A DNA stretch of 64,000 nt from Mycolicibacterium sarraceniae (GTDB lineage: Bacteria; Actinomycetota; Actinomycetes; Mycobacteriales; Mycobacteriaceae): NCBI RefSeq assembly GCF_010731875.1, contig NZ_AP022595.1, positions 3,348,001-3,412,000 of the forward strand, given 5' to 3'. Below the pieces are notes generated by a model. It was given only the letters and a program-made list of their open reading frames with translations, was not told the origin of the DNA and did no database searches. Position numbers and translations under genes: made by a program. Below, in pieces: positions 7,876 to 18,243 of the stretch (its first letter is position 1; each line of letters starts with the position of its first letter).

Positions 7876-9927
7876 ATGAGCGCCCCTGCACACCCCGCCC
7901 CGGTAGCCCCGATCCGGGTGCCCGCCGGGACTACCGCGGGCGCTGCGGTGCGCGACGCGGGACTGCCTGGCCGCGGTGAGCCCGGCGCGATCATCGTCGT
8001 GCGCGACGCTGAGGACAAGCTGCGCGACCTGAGCTGGACGCCGGAGGCCGATGTCGAGGTCATCCCGGTCCCCGCCGACACCGACGAGGGTCGCAGTGTC
8101 ATCCGGCATTCGGCCGCCCACGTGCTGGCCCAAGCCGTGCAGGAACTCTTCCCGCAGGCCAAGCTGGGCATCGGCCCGCCGATCACCGACGGCTTCTACT
8201 ACGACTTCGACGTTCCGGAGGCGTTCACGCCCGAGGACCTCGAGGCGCTGGAGAAGCGGATGCGCAAGATCGTCAAGGACGGTCAGCTGTTCTCCCGGCG
8301 GGTCTACGAGTCGAAGGACGAAGCTCGACTCGAACTTTGCCACGAGCCCTACAAGCTCGAACTGGTCGACGACAAGTCCGGCGATGCTGACATCATGGAA
8401 GTCGGCGGTGACGAGCTGACCGCCTACGACAACCTCAATCCCCGCACCCGCGAACGTATTTGGGGCGACCTGTGTCGGGGACCGCACATCCCCACCACCA
8501 AAGACATCCCCGCCTTCAAGCTCACTCGCAGCTCGGCCGCCTACTGGCGCGGCGACCAGAACAACGCCAGCCTGCAGCGCATCTACGGCACCGCGTGGGA
8601 GTCGCAGGAGGCGCTGGACCGCCATCTGGAGCTGATCGAGGAAGCCCAGCGCCGCGACCACCGCAAGCTCGGGGTCGAATTGGATCTGTTCAGCTTCCCC
8701 GACGAATTGGGTTCTGGCCTACCAGTTTTCCATCCCAAGGGCGGCATCATCCGGCGCGAGCTGGAGGACTATTCGCGTCGCAAACATGAGCAGGCCGGGT
8801 ACGAGTTCGTCAACACTCCACACATCACCAAGGAACAGCTCTACATCACCTCGGGGCACCTGGAGTGGTATGCCGACGGCATGTTCCCGGCGATGCACAT
8901 CGATGCCGAGTTCGACGAGGACGGCAAGCTGCGCAAGCCCGGGCAGAACTACTACCTCAAGCCGATGAACTGCCCCATGCACCACCTGATCTACCGGTCG
9001 CGGGGGCGGTCGTATCGCGAACTTCCGTTGCGGCTCTTCGAATTCGGCTCGGTGTACCGCTATGAGAAATCCGGTGTGGTGCACGGCCTGACCCGGGTGC
9101 GCGGGATGACCCAGGACGACGCGCATGTCTACACCACCCGCGAGCAGATGCGCGAAGAGTTGGCCTCGCTGCTGCGCTTCGTGCTCGACCTGCTCGCCGA
9201 TTACGGCCTCGACGATTTCTATCTGGAACTCTCGACCAGGAACCCGCAGAAGTCCGTCGGCTCCGATGAGATGTGGGATGAAGCCACCGAGACCTTGCGG
9301 GAGGTCGCCGAGGCATCCGGGCTGCAGCTGGTCCCCGACCCGGGCGGTGCGGCGTTCTACGGGCCCAAGATTTCCGTTCAGGTCAAGGACGCGCTGGGTC
9401 GCAGCTGGCAGATGTCGACCATCCAACTCGACTTCAACATGCCTGATCGCTTCGAGCTCGAATACACCGCCGCCGACGGCACGCGGCAGCGCCCGGTGTT
9501 GATCCACCGCGCGCTGTTCGGCTCGATCGAAAGGTTCTTCGGAGTGCTCACCGAGCACTACGCGGGTGCCTTCCCGGTGTGGCTGGCCCCGGTGCAGGTG
9601 GTGGGTGTTCCCGTCGCCGATGGCCACGTGGAGTATCTGGAAGACGTTGCTGCCGAGCTGAAATCGCGCGGAGTTCGGGTCGAGGTCGACAGCAGCGACG
9701 ATCGGATGGCCAAGAAGATCGTCAATCACACCAACCAGCGGGTGCCGTTCATGCTGCTGGCAGGTGACCGCGACGTCGAAGCCGGTGCGGTGAGCTTCCG
9801 GTTCGGCGACCGCACCCAGATCAACGGGGTGCCCCGAGCTCAGGCCGTCGCGACGATCACGAAGTGGATTGCCGACCGCGAGAATGCCATCCCCACAGCC
9901 GAACTGGTGAAGGTTGACGGTGTCTGA
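7876..9927 (+). CDS. thrS: Threonyl-tRNA synthetase
   Basis: 683 aa, the normal mycobacterial length. Charges tRNA-Thr with threonine using ATP. Order of domains: TGS-like N-terminus (about 1-70), the editing domain with [18 protein letters not shown] (about 77-94) and its zinc-like histidine/cysteine positions, class II catalytic core ([19 protein letters not shown], then NCPMH and the motif 2 loop [20 protein letters not shown] with R..TQDDAH), and the C-terminal anticodon-binding domain ([18 protein letters not shown] onward). ATG at 7876 is chosen because AAGAGG lies 9-10 bases upstream and the editing domain begins soon after; the open frame extends further 5' through the previous gene. 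It heads the cluster leading into PIM lipid synthesis. Confidence 0.97.
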   Translation: MSAPAHPAPVAPIRVPAGTTAGAAVRDAGLPGRGEPGAIIVVRDAEDKLRDLSWTPEADVEVIPVPADTDEGRSVIRHSAAHVLAQAVQELFPQAKLGIGPPITDGFYYDFDVPEAFTPEDLEALEKRMRKIVKDGQLFSRRVYESKDEARLELCHEPYKLELVDDKSGDADIMEVGGDELTAYDNLNPRTRERIWGDLCRGPHIPTTKDIPAFKLTRSSAAYWRGDQNNASLQRIYGTAWESQEALDRHLELIEEAQRRDHRKLGVELDLFSFPDELGSGLPVFHPKGGIIRRELEDYSRRKHEQAGYEFVNTPHITKEQLYITSGHLEWYADGMFPAMHIDAEFDEDGKLRKPGQNYYLKPMNCPMHHLIYRSRGRSYRELPLRLFEFGSVYRYEKSGVVHGLTRVRGMTQDDAHVYTTREQMREELASLLRFVLDLLADYGLDDFYLELSTRNPQKSVGSDEMWDEATETLREVAEASGLQLVPDPGGAAFYGPKISVQVKDALGRSWQMSTIQLDFNMPDRFELEYTAADGTRQRPVLIHRALFGSIERFFGVLTEHYAGAFPVWLAPVQVVGVPVADGHVEYLEDVAAELKSRGVRVEVDSSDDRMAKKIVNHTNQRVPFMLLAGDRDVEAGAVSFRFGDRTQINGVPRAQAVATITKWIADRENAIPTAELVKVDGV

Positions 9928-10474
9928 CGAAGCAGACGCGATCACGGACCGGGGCGTCGGGCAGCCCGACCGTCTGCAGCGGCTGTGGACCCCGCACCGG
10001 ATGAGCTACATCCTGGACGTACCGGTGCAGAAGAAGTTGTCGGAACCGTCGCGCCCGTTCACCGACATTCCGACCCTGCCGGACGAGGACGGACTGGTGG
10101 TCGCCCGCGGTGAGCAGGTCTACGTCGTGCTCAACCTCTACCCGTACAACCCCGGCCATCTGATGGTGGTGCCGTATCGCCAGGTGTCGGAGCTGGAGGA
10201 TCTCACCCTGGCGGAGAGTGCCGACCTGATGGCCTTCGCCCAGAAGGCGATTCGCGTCATCAAATCGGTGTCGAGCCCGGACGGGTTCAACGTCGGACTG
10301 AACCTCGGCAAGTCCGCCGGTGGTTCGCTGGCCGAGCACCTGCACATGCATGTGGTGCCGCGCTGGGCCGGCGACGCCAACTTCATCACGGTGGTCGGTG
10401 AAACCAAAGTCATCCCGCAGCTGCTGCGTGACACCCGCAAGCTGCTGGCCGACGAATGGGCCGGCCAGCCGTGA
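9920..10474 (+). CDS. HIT-family nucleotide hydrolase/phosphorylase
   Basis: 184 aa from GTG 9920, with AAGG about seven bases upstream; TTG 9914 is an alternative. The histidine triad [10 protein letters not shown] is at about residues 139-148. The pattern resembles the diadenosine-tetraphosphate phosphorylase-like HIT proteins of actinobacteria. It is expected to cleave a nucleotide-phosphate bond in the cytosol. The gene overlaps the thrS end by 8 bases and its stop overlaps the pgsA start by 4, so it sits in one translationally coupled string. The same gene order occurs in M. tuberculosis. Confidence 0.9.
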   Translation: MSDEADAITDRGVGQPDRLQRLWTPHRMSYILDVPVQKKLSEPSRPFTDIPTLPDEDGLVVARGEQVYVVLNLYPYNPGHLMVVPYRQVSELEDLTLAESADLMAFAQKAIRVIKSVSSPDGFNVGLNLGKSAGGSLAEHLHMHVVPRWAGDANFITVVGETKVIPQLLRDTRKLLADEWAGQP

Positions 10475-11148
10475 GCGACTTCTACCTGATGACCCGCGCG
10501 GCCTACGCCAAGCTGAGCGGACCGGTAGCCAAGGGCGCGTTGAAGATCGGGCTGACCCCCGACATGGTGACGATCATCGGCACCGCGGGTTCGGTGCTGG
10601 CCGCGCTGATCATGTTCCCGATCGGCCAGCTGTGGTGGGGATCTGTCGCGGTCTTCGTCTTCGTGCTCGCCGACATGCTCGACGGCGCGATGGCGCGCGA
10701 ACGCGGCGGCGGAACGCGGTTCGGTGCGGTTCTGGACGCGACCTGTGACCGGATCAGTGACGGCGCGATCTTCTGCGGGTTGTTGTGGTGGGTGGTGTTC
10801 AGCCTGCACAGCTCGTCGCTGGCGGTGGCCACGATGATCTGCCTGGTGACCTCGCAGGTGATTTCCTACGTCAAGGCCCGTGCCGAGGCCAGCGGGCTCG
10901 ACGGTGGCGGCGGGCTCATCGAGCGCCCCGAGCGGCTGATCATCGTCCTGGTCGGTGCCGGATTCTCGGACCTGCCGTTCTGCTCGCCGGTGGTGCTGCC
11001 CATCGCGATGTGGCTGCTGGCGGTGCTGAGCCTGGTGACGGTGGGTCAGCGGGTGCACTCGGTACGCAGCAGCCCCGGCGCGATGGACAAGATCGCGCCG
11101 GCCGGTCCGGCGCCCGCCGGTGATGAGCCGACAGGAACCGAGCAGTGA
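10471..11148 (+). CDS. pgsA: CDP-alcohol phosphatidyltransferase, phosphatidylinositol-phosphate synthase
   Basis: 225 aa, integral membrane. It contains the full family signature D-x2-D-G-x2-A-R-x8-G-x3-D-x3-D in DMLDGAMARERGGGTRFG followed by AVLDATCD (about residues 67-92). It condenses CDP-diacylglycerol with inositol phosphate, the first step toward phosphatidylinositol mannosides. GTG 10471 is chosen because it gives a GTGA overlap with the HIT stop; an ATG 15 bases upstream is possible. About six transmembrane helices. Its neighbours PatA and PimA act on the product, a strong functional cluster. Confidence 0.93.
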   Translation: MSDFYLMTRAAYAKLSGPVAKGALKIGLTPDMVTIIGTAGSVLAALIMFPIGQLWWGSVAVFVFVLADMLDGAMARERGGGTRFGAVLDATCDRISDGAIFCGLLWWVVFSLHSSSLAVATMICLVTSQVISYVKARAEASGLDGGGGLIERPERLIIVLVGAGFSDLPFCSPVVLPIAMWLLAVLSLVTVGQRVHSVRSSPGAMDKIAPAGPAPAGDEPTGTEQ

Positions 11149-12104
11149 TCAGCACACCGGGGCAGCTGTGGAACAGCGGTCGCAGCTGGCTGCCGAGCAC
11201 AGCGAACATCAGCGATCTCGGCTATGCGGCCGGGTGGCGGGTGGTGCGGGCGTTGCCGGAGTTCGTGGCACGCAACGCGTTCGACGCGGGTGCCTGGTAT
11301 GCGGCGCAGGGCGGCGGGCCTGGGCAGCTGCGCAAGAATCTGGCCCGGGTGATCGGCACCACGCCCGCCGACGTGCCAGATTCGCTGGTTCGTGCTTCGC
11401 TGGCCTCTTACGCCCGATATTGGCGGGAGGCATTCCGGTTGCCCACGATGGATCACGCCAAGTTGGGTACCGAGCTCGATAAAACCGCGTACGGCAAACA
11501 ACATATGGAGGCCGCGCTGGCCGCCGGCCGCGGTGCGATCCTCGCGCTGCCGCACAGCGGCAACTGGGACATGGCCGGGGTCTGGCTGGTCCAGTTGAAC
11601 GGGACCTTCACCACCGTCGCTGAGCGGCTCAAGCCCGAGTCGCTGTACCGGCGGTTCCTCGACTACCGCGAGAGTCTCGGCTTTGAGGTGTTGCCACTGA
11701 CCGGTGGTGACCGGCCGGCCTACGAAATTCTGGTCGAACGGCTGCAAGCCAACCGGGTGGTCTGCCTGATGGCCGAACGAGACCTGAGCCGCTCGGGGGT
11801 ACCCGTCGACCTGTTCGGAGAAGCCACCCGGATGCCCGCCGGTGCGGCCAAGCTCGCGCTGGATACCGGCGCGGCGCTGATCCCGGTGCACTCCTGGTAC
11901 ACCGATGACGGCTGGGTTGTCGATCTCTATCCGGAGTTGGATTGCTCCAGCCGCGACGTCGGCGTCATCACCCAAGCGCTGGCCGACCGGTTCGGCGCCA
12001 ACATCGGCGAGCACCCTGAGGATTGGCACATGCTGCAGCCGCAGTGGTTGGCCGATCTGTCCGACGAAAAGCGTGCCCGCCTAGGGGACGACGGGACGAG
12101 CTGA
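11145..12104 (+). CDS. patA: Phosphatidylinositol mannoside acyltransferase
   Basis: 319 aa, LpxL/HtrB-like acyltransferase fold. The catalytic H-x4-D motif is visible in LPHSGNWDMAG (His about residue 136, Asp five residues later), and further family blocks include RLQANRVVCLMAERDL and GAAKLALDTGAALIPV. PatA transfers palmitoyl to the 6-position of the mannose on PIM1 at the inner face of the plasma membrane. GTG at 11145 overlaps the pgsA stop by 4 bases. It precedes pimA by a one-base TGATG overlap, as in other mycobacteria. Confidence 0.93.
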   Translation: MISTPGQLWNSGRSWLPSTANISDLGYAAGWRVVRALPEFVARNAFDAGAWYAAQGGGPGQLRKNLARVIGTTPADVPDSLVRASLASYARYWREAFRLPTMDHAKLGTELDKTAYGKQHMEAALAAGRGAILALPHSGNWDMAGVWLVQLNGTFTTVAERLKPESLYRRFLDYRESLGFEVLPLTGGDRPAYEILVERLQANRVVCLMAERDLSRSGVPVDLFGEATRMPAGAAKLALDTGAALIPVHSWYTDDGWVVDLYPELDCSSRDVGVITQALADRFGANIGEHPEDWHMLQPQWLADLSDEKRARLGDDGTS

Positions 12105-13264
12105 TGCGGATCGGGATGGTCTGCCCGTACTCGTTCGACGTGCCCGGCGGGGTGCAGTCGCACATCCTGCAACTTGCCGAGGTGATGCGCGCACGCGGCC
12201 ACGAGGTCAGCGTGCTGGCGCCGTCGTCGCCGCATGTGCAACTGCCCGACTACGTCGTCTCCGGCGGTAAGGCGGTGCCGATTCCCTACAACGGTTCGGT
12301 CGCGCGATTGCGGTTCGGCCCGGCCACCCACCGGCAGGTGAAGAAATGGCTCGCGCGCGGTGAGTTCGACGTCCTGCATCTGCACGAACCCAATGCGCCC
12401 AGCTTGTCGATGCTGGCGCTGCAGGCCGCCGAGGGGCCGATCGTGGCGACATTTCACACATCGACCACAAAGTCGTTGACGCTCAGCGTGTTTCAGGGCA
12501 TTTTGCGGCCGTTCCACGAAAAGATCATTGGCCGTATCGCGGTGTCCGATCTGGCTCGGCGCTGGCAGATGGAGGCGCTGGGCTCCGATGCCGTCGAGAT
12601 TCCCAATGGAGTTGACGTGGCCGCCCTTAAGTCGGCACCGCGGCTGGACGGCTACCCGCGGCTGGGCAAGACCGTGCTGTTCCTCGGGCGCTTCGATGAG
12701 CCGCGCAAGGGGATGGCGGTGTTGGTGGGCGCGCTACCCGCGCTGGTGGACCGGTTCAATGACATCGAGATCCTGATAGTCGGGCGTGGGGATGAGGACG
12801 AGCTGCGCGACGAGTGCGGCGAGCTGGCGTCTCATCTGCGTTTCCTCGGGCAGGTCGACGACGAGGAGAAGGCGTCCGCGCTGCGCAGCGCGGACGTCTA
12901 CTGCGCCCCGCACATCGGCGGCGAGAGTTTCGGCATCGTGCTGGTCGAGGCGATGGCCGCCGGTACCCCCGTGGTGGCCAGCGACATTGACGCGTTCCGG
13001 CGCGTGCTGCTCGACGGCAAAGCGGGCCGGCTGGTCCCTGTCGACGACTCCGAGGCGCTGGCGCAGGGACTGATCGAGGTGCTCGACAACGAGGCGCTGC
13101 GCAAGCGTTACGTGACGGCCGCCAATGTCGCGGTACGCCGCTACGACTGGCCGGTGGTGGCCGACCAGATCATGCGCGTCTACGAGACCGTGGCGGGCGC
13201 GGGGATGAAGGTCCAGGTGGCTGGTTCGGCGGGCCGGAGCGAAGCGACGCGGGAAAATAGCTGA
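12104..13264 (+). CDS. pimA: Phosphatidylinositol alpha-mannosyltransferase PimA
   Basis: 386 aa GT-B glycosyltransferase (GT4). The N-terminus has RIGMVCPYSFDVPGGVQSHI with the flexible glycine loop. The C-terminal half has FLGRFDEPRKGM and the E-x7-E nucleotide-sugar motif in GGESFGIVLVEAMAAG (about residues 269-284). It transfers mannose from GDP-mannose to position 2 of the inositol ring of PI, starting PIM/LM/LAM synthesis; peripheral on the cytosolic membrane face. ATG 12104 lies in TGATG with the patA stop. The protein is slightly longer than M. tuberculosis PimA at its C-terminus. Confidence 0.95.
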   Translation: MRIGMVCPYSFDVPGGVQSHILQLAEVMRARGHEVSVLAPSSPHVQLPDYVVSGGKAVPIPYNGSVARLRFGPATHRQVKKWLARGEFDVLHLHEPNAPSLSMLALQAAEGPIVATFHTSTTKSLTLSVFQGILRPFHEKIIGRIAVSDLARRWQMEALGSDAVEIPNGVDVAALKSAPRLDGYPRLGKTVLFLGRFDEPRKGMAVLVGALPALVDRFNDIEILIVGRGDEDELRDECGELASHLRFLGQVDDEEKASALRSADVYCAPHIGGESFGIVLVEAMAAGTPVVASDIDAFRRVLLDGKAGRLVPVDDSEALAQGLIEVLDNEALRKRYVTAANVAVRRYDWPVVADQIMRVYETVAGAGMKVQVAGSAGRSEATRENS

Positions 13265-14304
13265 TGCATGCCGGGCTGTATTGGTCGTTGACGGCGGTAC
13301 TGATCGTCGTGCTGGTCGTGAGCGCGCTGCTGGCTCTGCAAACCGCCAACCGGCTGGATCGGCTGCACATCCGCTACGACCTGTCGTGGCAGGCGCTGGA
13401 CGGGGCGCTGGGCCGGCGCGCGGTCGTCGCGCGCGCCGTGGCCGCCGACACCTATCGCGGCCGTCCGGAGGGCAAACGACTGGCCGCCCTGGCCGGGGCG
13501 GCTGAACGCGCACCCCGGTCCGGCCGGGAAGCAGCCGAAAACGAGCTGTCGGCCGCGTTGGCCATGGTCGACCCGATATCGATGCCGGTCGCGCTGGTCG
13601 CCGAGCTCGCCGACGCCGAGGCCCGAGTGCTGCTCGCCCGCCGCTTCCACAATGACGCCGTGCGCGACACTCTGGCGCTGCGGGAACGACGCCCGGTTCG
13701 GTGGCTGCGGCTGGGCGGCACCGCGGCGCTGCCCACGTATTTCGAGATCGCCGAGCGGGCCGCGCCACCGGCGAACGACGACCCCGATCGGGTGGACCGC
13801 CGCACCTCGGCCCGGGTGGTACTGCTCGACGAACAGGGTGCGGTGCTGTTGTTCTGCGGGTCCGATCCCGCGGTTCCCGGCGGCCTGGCACCGCGCTGGT
13901 GGTTCACCGTCGGCGGACAGGCGTTACCAGGGGAGCGGCTGGTCGATGCCGCCGTTCGGGAGATCGCCGAGGAAACCGGTCTGCAGGTGGCGCCGGCCGA
14001 CATGGTCGGGCCGGTGTGGCGTCGCGATTCCCTGATCGACTTCAACGGCACCGTCGTGTCCAGCCAGGAGTTCTACTTCGTGCATCGCACGGCCCGGTTC
14101 GAACCGACCGCGGCCGGGCGCACCCAGCTGGAGCTGCGGTACATTCACGGCCACCGCTGGTGTGACTCGGCGGCGATCGATCAGCTGGCCGCGGGCGGGC
14201 AGACGGTCTACCCACTGCAGCTCGGTGAGCTGCTCGAGGAAGCCAACCTGCTGGCCGATGGACGTGCCGGCCGGCCGGCCACAGAGTTACATCCGATCCG
14301 TTGA
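13264..14304 (+). CDS. Membrane-anchored NUDIX hydrolase
   Basis: 346 aa. Residues about 5-25 form a hydrophobic anchor (YWSLTAVLIVVLVVSALLAL). A helical region of about 150 residues follows, then a NUDIX domain (about 180-330) with the box G-x5-E-x7-R-E-x2-E-E-x-G seen as GGQALPGERLVDAAVREIAE then ETGL. Expected to hydrolyse a nucleoside diphosphate-linked compound. The start codon overlaps the pimA stop by one base, and the same gene follows pimA in M. tuberculosis. Its role in PIM metabolism is not established. An 81-base space separates it from pdxS. Confidence 0.88.
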   Translation: MHAGLYWSLTAVLIVVLVVSALLALQTANRLDRLHIRYDLSWQALDGALGRRAVVARAVAADTYRGRPEGKRLAALAGAAERAPRSGREAAENELSAALAMVDPISMPVALVAELADAEARVLLARRFHNDAVRDTLALRERRPVRWLRLGGTAALPTYFEIAERAAPPANDDPDRVDRRTSARVVLLDEQGAVLLFCGSDPAVPGGLAPRWWFTVGGQALPGERLVDAAVREIAEETGLQVAPADMVGPVWRRDSLIDFNGTVVSSQEFYFVHRTARFEPTAAGRTQLELRYIHGHRWCDSAAIDQLAAGGQTVYPLQLGELLEEANLLADGRAGRPATELHPIR

Positions 14305-14385
14305 GCTGAACAGCGGAGATATGCGGAAACATTCAGTTTTGCACGGCCCCTTAGACTGGATCCGTATCAAACGAAGGGAATGACA

Positions 14386-15294
14386 GTGGATACCAACGGC
14401 TCGGGTAGCCCCGCGCAGACCGGTACCGCTCGGGTCAAGCGCGGTATGGCCGAGATGCTCAAGGGCGGCGTCATCATGGACGTCGTCACCCCCGAGCAGG
14501 CGCGCATCGCCGAGGGCGCCGGAGCAGTGGCCGTCATGGCCCTGGAACGCGTCCCGGCTGATATTCGCGCCCAGGGCGGCGTCTCGCGGATGAGCGACCC
14601 CGACATGATCGAGAGCATCATCGCCGCGGTGACCATCCCGGTGATGGCCAAGGCCCGCATAGGACACTTCGTCGAGGCGCAGATCCTGCAGAGCCTCGGA
14701 GTGGACTACATCGACGAGTCCGAGGTGCTCACGCCCGCCGACTACACCAACCACATCGACAAGTGGAAGTTCACCGTTCCGTTCGTGTGCGGTGCCACCA
14801 ACCTCGGCGAGGCGCTGCGCCGTCTCACCGAGGGCGCGGCGATGATCCGCTCCAAAGGTGAGGCCGGCACCGGCGACGTGTCCAACGCCACGACCCACAT
14901 GCGCAAGATCGGTGGGGAGATCCGCCGACTGACATCGCTGTCGGAAGACGAGTTGTTCGTTGCCGCAAAGGAATTGCAGGCGCCCTACGAGCTGGTGGCT
15001 GAGGTGGCTCGGGCGGGCAAGCTGCCGGTGACGCTGTTCACCGCCGGCGGTATCGCCACCCCGGCCGATGCCGCGATGATGATGCAGCTGGGCGCTGAGG
15101 GTGTGTTCGTCGGCTCGGGCATCTTCAAGTCCGGCGACCCCGCCGCCCGCGCGGCGGCCATCGTCAAGGCCACCACCTTCTACGACGACCCGGACGTGCT
15201 GGCCAAGGTGTCGCGCGGTCTGGGTGAGGCCATGGTCGGCATCAACGTGGAGGACATCGCGCAGCCACACCGGCTCGCCGAACGCGGCTGGTAA
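14386..15294 (+). CDS. pdxS: Pyridoxal 5'-phosphate synthase lyase subunit PdxS
   Basis: 302 aa, TIM-barrel subunit that builds PLP from ribose 5-phosphate, glyceraldehyde 3-phosphate and ammonia supplied by PdxT. Near-universal blocks are visible: [75 protein letters not shown] and [16 protein letters not shown] 14386 is preferred over ATG 14380 because AAGGGA (14374-14379) is at proper spacing only for the GTG. A possible -10 (TAGACT, 14352-14357) lies upstream, so a promoter probably separates it from the PIM cluster. It runs with tesB and pdxT. Confidence 0.96.
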   Translation: MDTNGSGSPAQTGTARVKRGMAEMLKGGVIMDVVTPEQARIAEGAGAVAVMALERVPADIRAQGGVSRMSDPDMIESIIAAVTIPVMAKARIGHFVEAQILQSLGVDYIDESEVLTPADYTNHIDKWKFTVPFVCGATNLGEALRRLTEGAAMIRSKGEAGTGDVSNATTHMRKIGGEIRRLTSLSEDELFVAAKELQAPYELVAEVARAGKLPVTLFTAGGIATPADAAMMMQLGAEGVFVGSGIFKSGDPAARAAAIVKATTFYDDPDVLAKVSRGLGEAMVGINVEDIAQPHRLAERGW

Positions 15295-15297
15295 CCG

Positions 15298-16140
15298 ATG
15301 GCGATCGAAGAGATCCTCGACCTGGAGCAGCTCGAGGTCAATATTTACCGCGGTCAGGTCTTCAGCCCTGAATCCGGCTTCCTGCAGCGCACGTTCGGCG
15401 GCCATGTCGCCGGACAGTCGCTGGTGTCGGCGGTACGCACTGTCGATCCGGCCTTCCAGGTGCACTCCCTGCACGGCTACTTCCTGCGCCCCGGCGACGC
15501 CACCGCCCCGGCGGTGTACATCGTCGAGCGGCTGCGCGACGGCGGATCATTCGTCACCCGCCGGGTCAACGCGATCCAGCACGGCGAGACCATCTTCTCG
15601 ATGTCGGCGTCGTTCCAGCAGGACCAGAGCGGTATCGAGCACCAGGACGCGATGCCCGCCGCGCCGCCGCCCGACGACCTGCCCGGGTTCATCTCCAAGG
15701 GCGGGGTGTTCGACGATGCCGGCTTCTCGCAGTTCGCCGAATGGGACGTCCGCATCGTCCCGCGTGACCAGGTGGCTCGCCTGCCGGGCAAGGCTTCTCA
15801 GCAGCAGGTGTGGTTTAAGCATCGGGATCCGCTGCCCGACGATTCCGTGCTGCACATCTGCGCGTTGGCCTACATGAGCGATCTGACGCTGCTCGGCTCC
15901 GCGCAGGTCAGTCACCCCGAGGAACGCAAGCACCTCAACGTCGCCTCGCTGGATCACGCCATGTGGTTCATGCGGCCGTTCCGGGCCGACGAGTGGCTGC
16001 TCTATGATCAGTCCTCGCCGTCGGCGTGCGGCGGCCGCTCGCTGACACAGGGCAAGATCTTCAACCAATACGGGGAGCTGGTCGCCGCCGTCATGCAGGA
16101 GGGGCTGACGCGCTACAAGCGCGGATACACCGGCCCGTGA
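15298..16140 (+). CDS. tesB: Acyl-CoA thioesterase II (TesB family)
   Basis: 280 aa with two tandem hotdog domains. Family blocks include [19 protein letters not shown] (N-terminal), [32 protein letters not shown], and in the second domain [20 protein letters not shown] with [18 protein letters not shown]. It hydrolyses medium/long acyl-CoAs to free acid and CoA. It starts 4 bases after pdxS and its stop overlaps the pdxT start by 4, so it is embedded in the PLP operon, as in M. tuberculosis (tesB2), with no obvious metabolic link. Confidence 0.94.
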   Translation: MAIEEILDLEQLEVNIYRGQVFSPESGFLQRTFGGHVAGQSLVSAVRTVDPAFQVHSLHGYFLRPGDATAPAVYIVERLRDGGSFVTRRVNAIQHGETIFSMSASFQQDQSGIEHQDAMPAAPPPDDLPGFISKGGVFDDAGFSQFAEWDVRIVPRDQVARLPGKASQQQVWFKHRDPLPDDSVLHICALAYMSDLTLLGSAQVSHPEERKHLNVASLDHAMWFMRPFRADEWLLYDQSSPSACGGRSLTQGKIFNQYGELVAAVMQEGLTRYKRGYTGP

Positions 16141-16730
16141 GCGTGCACGTGGGTGTGCTGGCTTTACAAGGGGACACCCGCGAGCACGTGGCGGCCCTTC
16201 GCGAGGCTGACGCCGAGGTGTCCACCGTGCGCCGCCGCAGCGAACTCGACGTAGTCGATGCCCTGGTGATCCCGGGTGGTGAATCGACGACGATGAGCCA
16301 CCTGCTGCGCGCCTTCGATCTGCTGGACCCACTGCGGCAGCGCCTGGCTGACGGTATGCCGGCCTACGGGTCGTGTGCGGGAATGATCCTGCTGGCTTCG
16401 GAAATCCTGGACGCCGGAGCCCCCGGCCGTGAGGCGGTAGCGCTGGGCGCGATCGATATGACCGTGCGGCGCAACGCCTTTGGGCGTCAGGTGGATTCCT
16501 TCGAGGGTGAGGTCACCTTCGACGGGCTGGACGGACCCGCCCACGCGGTCTTCATCCGGGCGCCCTGGGTAGAGCGGGTCGGCCCCCAGGTCCAGGTGCT
16601 GGCCCGTGCCGACGATCACATCGTGGCGGTGCGGCAGGGGGGTGTGCTGGCCACGGCGTTTCACCCCGAGATGACCGGCGATCGGCGCGTGCACAAGCTG
16701 TTCGTGGACATCGTCACCGGCTCGCGCTGA
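16137..16730 (+). CDS. pdxT: Pyridoxal 5'-phosphate synthase glutaminase subunit PdxT
   Basis: 197 aa class I glutamine amidotransferase. Seen: [15 protein letters not shown] at the N-terminus, [11 protein letters not shown], the nucleophile cysteine in [10 protein letters not shown] (about residue 80) and the catalytic His/Glu in FHPEMTGD near the C-terminus. It hydrolyses glutamine and channels ammonia to PdxS. GTG 16137 gives a GTGA overlap with tesB; an in-frame upstream start at 16026 would extend into tesB without family similarity. It is the end of the operon, and no strong hairpin is visible behind it. Confidence 0.95.
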   Translation: MSVHVGVLALQGDTREHVAALREADAEVSTVRRRSELDVVDALVIPGGESTTMSHLLRAFDLLDPLRQRLADGMPAYGSCAGMILLASEILDAGAPGREAVALGAIDMTVRRNAFGRQVDSFEGEVTFDGLDGPAHAVFIRAPWVERVGPQVQVLARADDHIVAVRQGGVLATAFHPEMTGDRRVHKLFVDIVTGSR

Positions 16731-17171
16731 CGACACTGCGGTGCCCTGCTCTTACGTGACGTGTGGAAGCTGTTCGCGCTCACAGTGATTGCCGCACGAC
16801 GGTGCGATCCGGCTACTCCCGAAGTGGCATCAGGTCACCGGACAGCTAACGATGATGCTGACGATGGTGGCCTAGACGTTCACCGGCTTGTACCTTCTGT
16901 TCGGCGGCTGACGTGGCCATCGTCGGTAGCGAGCGCCCCCACATCGTCGCTTGACGTTTAGGGCGTGTCAATGCGGGCAATGCCGCGATGCCGCGGTCGT
17001 TGCCGCATACTCAGGGCATAGCGCTCGCGGCGCGGCGGCAGGAGGTCGTGATGATCGCACGAAGCTGGTTAGGTCGACGGGTTCGTCAGCTGCTCGACGG
17101 TCAGGCCGCGAAATCCACCGAAGGTCGGTGGCGCCCGGCCTGGCAGAGCAATTCCGCCGCAGTGCGGCCCA
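16731..17171. other. Gene-poor stretch with one weak small ORF
   Basis: No conserved gene is recognised. A possible 47-codon ORF on the plus strand (17051-17194, starting MIARSWLGRR) has an excellent ribosome-binding site (AGGAGG, five bases before ATG) but no recognisable product, and it runs into the permease pseudogene. A hydrophobic fragment broken by a stop (LTMMLTMVA, then TFTGLYLLFGG, near 16830-16910) hints at another decayed membrane gene. Confidence 0.4.
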
Positions 17172-17635
17172 TCAGCTGGTGGCGCGCGCTCTAGCCACCC
17201 GATGCTCGAACAGGCTGAACGCCGAGATCATCACGTCGGTGCGCCCCGTGTTCTGACTGTCGATCAGCCGGAATCCCAACCCTTTCGACGAGGCGATCAA
17301 TTCGGCTGCGACCAGATGCGGATCGACGTGGGCCAGCGCCGATGCCGTCGGATAGACCGGAAGGAACGCTCCGATCGCGACCAGGAACACCTGGGGCTCC
17401 TCACCGATGCCAAACCACAAGAGCAGCAACGGAACCCAGGCCAATGAGGGCACGGTGCGAATAGTCCCCACCGTCGGCCCGAGAGGCTGGCCTGCGGACG
17501 CACCCAGAGTTGGCCGTTACTGATCAGCCCCACTGACGATTTCGCGACGTCACCGGGTGCCGGTAACTGACTGCTGGAGAAAACCTGCGCGTCGGCAACG
17601 AGCTGCCACAGCCAACAGTGCCCGGTGAATCGCCG
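17172..17635 (-). pseudogene. ABC transporter permease (SsuC/TauC-type) pseudogene
   Basis: Read on the minus strand. An N-terminal piece, WQLVADAQVFSSSQLPAPGD then VAKSSVGLISNGQLWV (17530-17635), matches aliphatic-sulfonate/nitrate-type permeases. After a frame change and deletion, the core GTIRTVPSLAWVPLLLLWFG, EEPQVFLVAIGAFLPVY and RLIDSQNTGRTDVMIS follow (17190-17490). The segment between QLWV and the TIRTVPS helix is too short, and the last membrane helix is mostly gone before FEHRVARAR. No partner ATPase or binding protein is adjacent. Dead gene. Confidence 0.8.
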
Positions 17636-17716
17636 ACCGGCATGGAGCCTGGTCGCCGATCTGTTTCTGGAGTTCACAGCAGATTCGTAGCGCTTTCGCC
17701 ACCCCGTCACGATCCA

Positions 17717-18006
17717 ATGGCAAACGTTATTCGTACGCGTACGGCCGCCATGGCAGCAGCCACCGCGGCCACGATGGCACTGACTCTCGTCACCGTGCCG
17801 GACAGCCACCGGTTACCGCGCTGCGCACCGAGGTACGGGCAGTCGAGTTGGCCGCAGTGAACACCGCGATTACGGAGTCCAGCACGTCCGCGGCAGCCGT
17901 GATCAGTTCGGCTGTCGCCGCCTTCGTCCTCCAAGAGCGCCGGTGCCGCCAAGAGTGCCAGGGGCCAGCCGCTAGTTCGTCAGAGCCATCGGTACAGGCC
18001 GGATAG
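17717..18006 (+). pseudogene. Frameshifted mycobacterial secreted protein
   Basis: ATG 17717 opens a signal-like segment, MANVIRTRTAAMAAATAATM then ALTLVTVPDS. At about 17800 the coding pattern jumps one frame to PPVTALRTEVRAVELAAVNT, followed by an Ala/Ser-rich stretch to a stop near 18006. The Ala-rich leader plus LRTEVRAVELAAV pattern recalls small exported proteins abundant in environmental mycobacteria. Its 3' end overlaps the convergent cytochrome-oxidase IV gene by about 27 bases, another sign of an eroded end. Confidence 0.5.
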
Positions 18007-18243
18007 CAGCGCCCACAAGGCCACGCAGTAGGCCTCGAACGCCACCCGCAGGGGGATCGGGGCGTGCCGCAGCTCCATGAAGTCCAGTCCCACCAGCCGC
18101 ACCTTGATCGCGGCGATCGCCAGGACGCCGATCACCACCAACGACCCTGTGCCGTGATCGGCGCCCAGAGCGAACGACGCCAGTGTGGCGGTCACCAGGA
18201 TCAGCCAGCTCGCGCAGGCGCGGTTACGCAGCAATGCCAACAT
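17980..18243 (-). CDS. Cytochrome c oxidase subunit IV-like (NorF/CoxD-type) membrane protein
   Basis: 87 aa with three hydrophobic segments. The family pattern is RACASWLILVTATLASFALG, then IGVLAIAAIKVRLVGLDFME, then RHAPIPLRVAFEAYCVALWA. Prokaryotic subunit IV proteins of this size accompany a subunit III-like protein in NorEF-type or haem-copper oxidase clusters. ATG 18243 directly follows the upstream gene's stop (TGATG arrangement). The catalytic subunit is not in the window, so the complex served is unknown. Confidence 0.72.
   Translation of the reverse strand: MLALLRNRACASWLILVTATLASFALGADHGTGSLVVIGVLAIAAIKVRLVGLDFMELRHAPIPLRVAFEAYCVALWALLSGLYRWL

Noticed and set aside
8719..9945. 408-codon open frame antisense to thrS
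   Set aside because: Lies wholly within the unambiguous threonyl-tRNA synthetase; no conserved motifs.
12023..12103. Longer PimA start at 12023
   Set aside because: The extra 27 residues overlap patA and carry no family sequence; the TGATG junction at 12104 fits.
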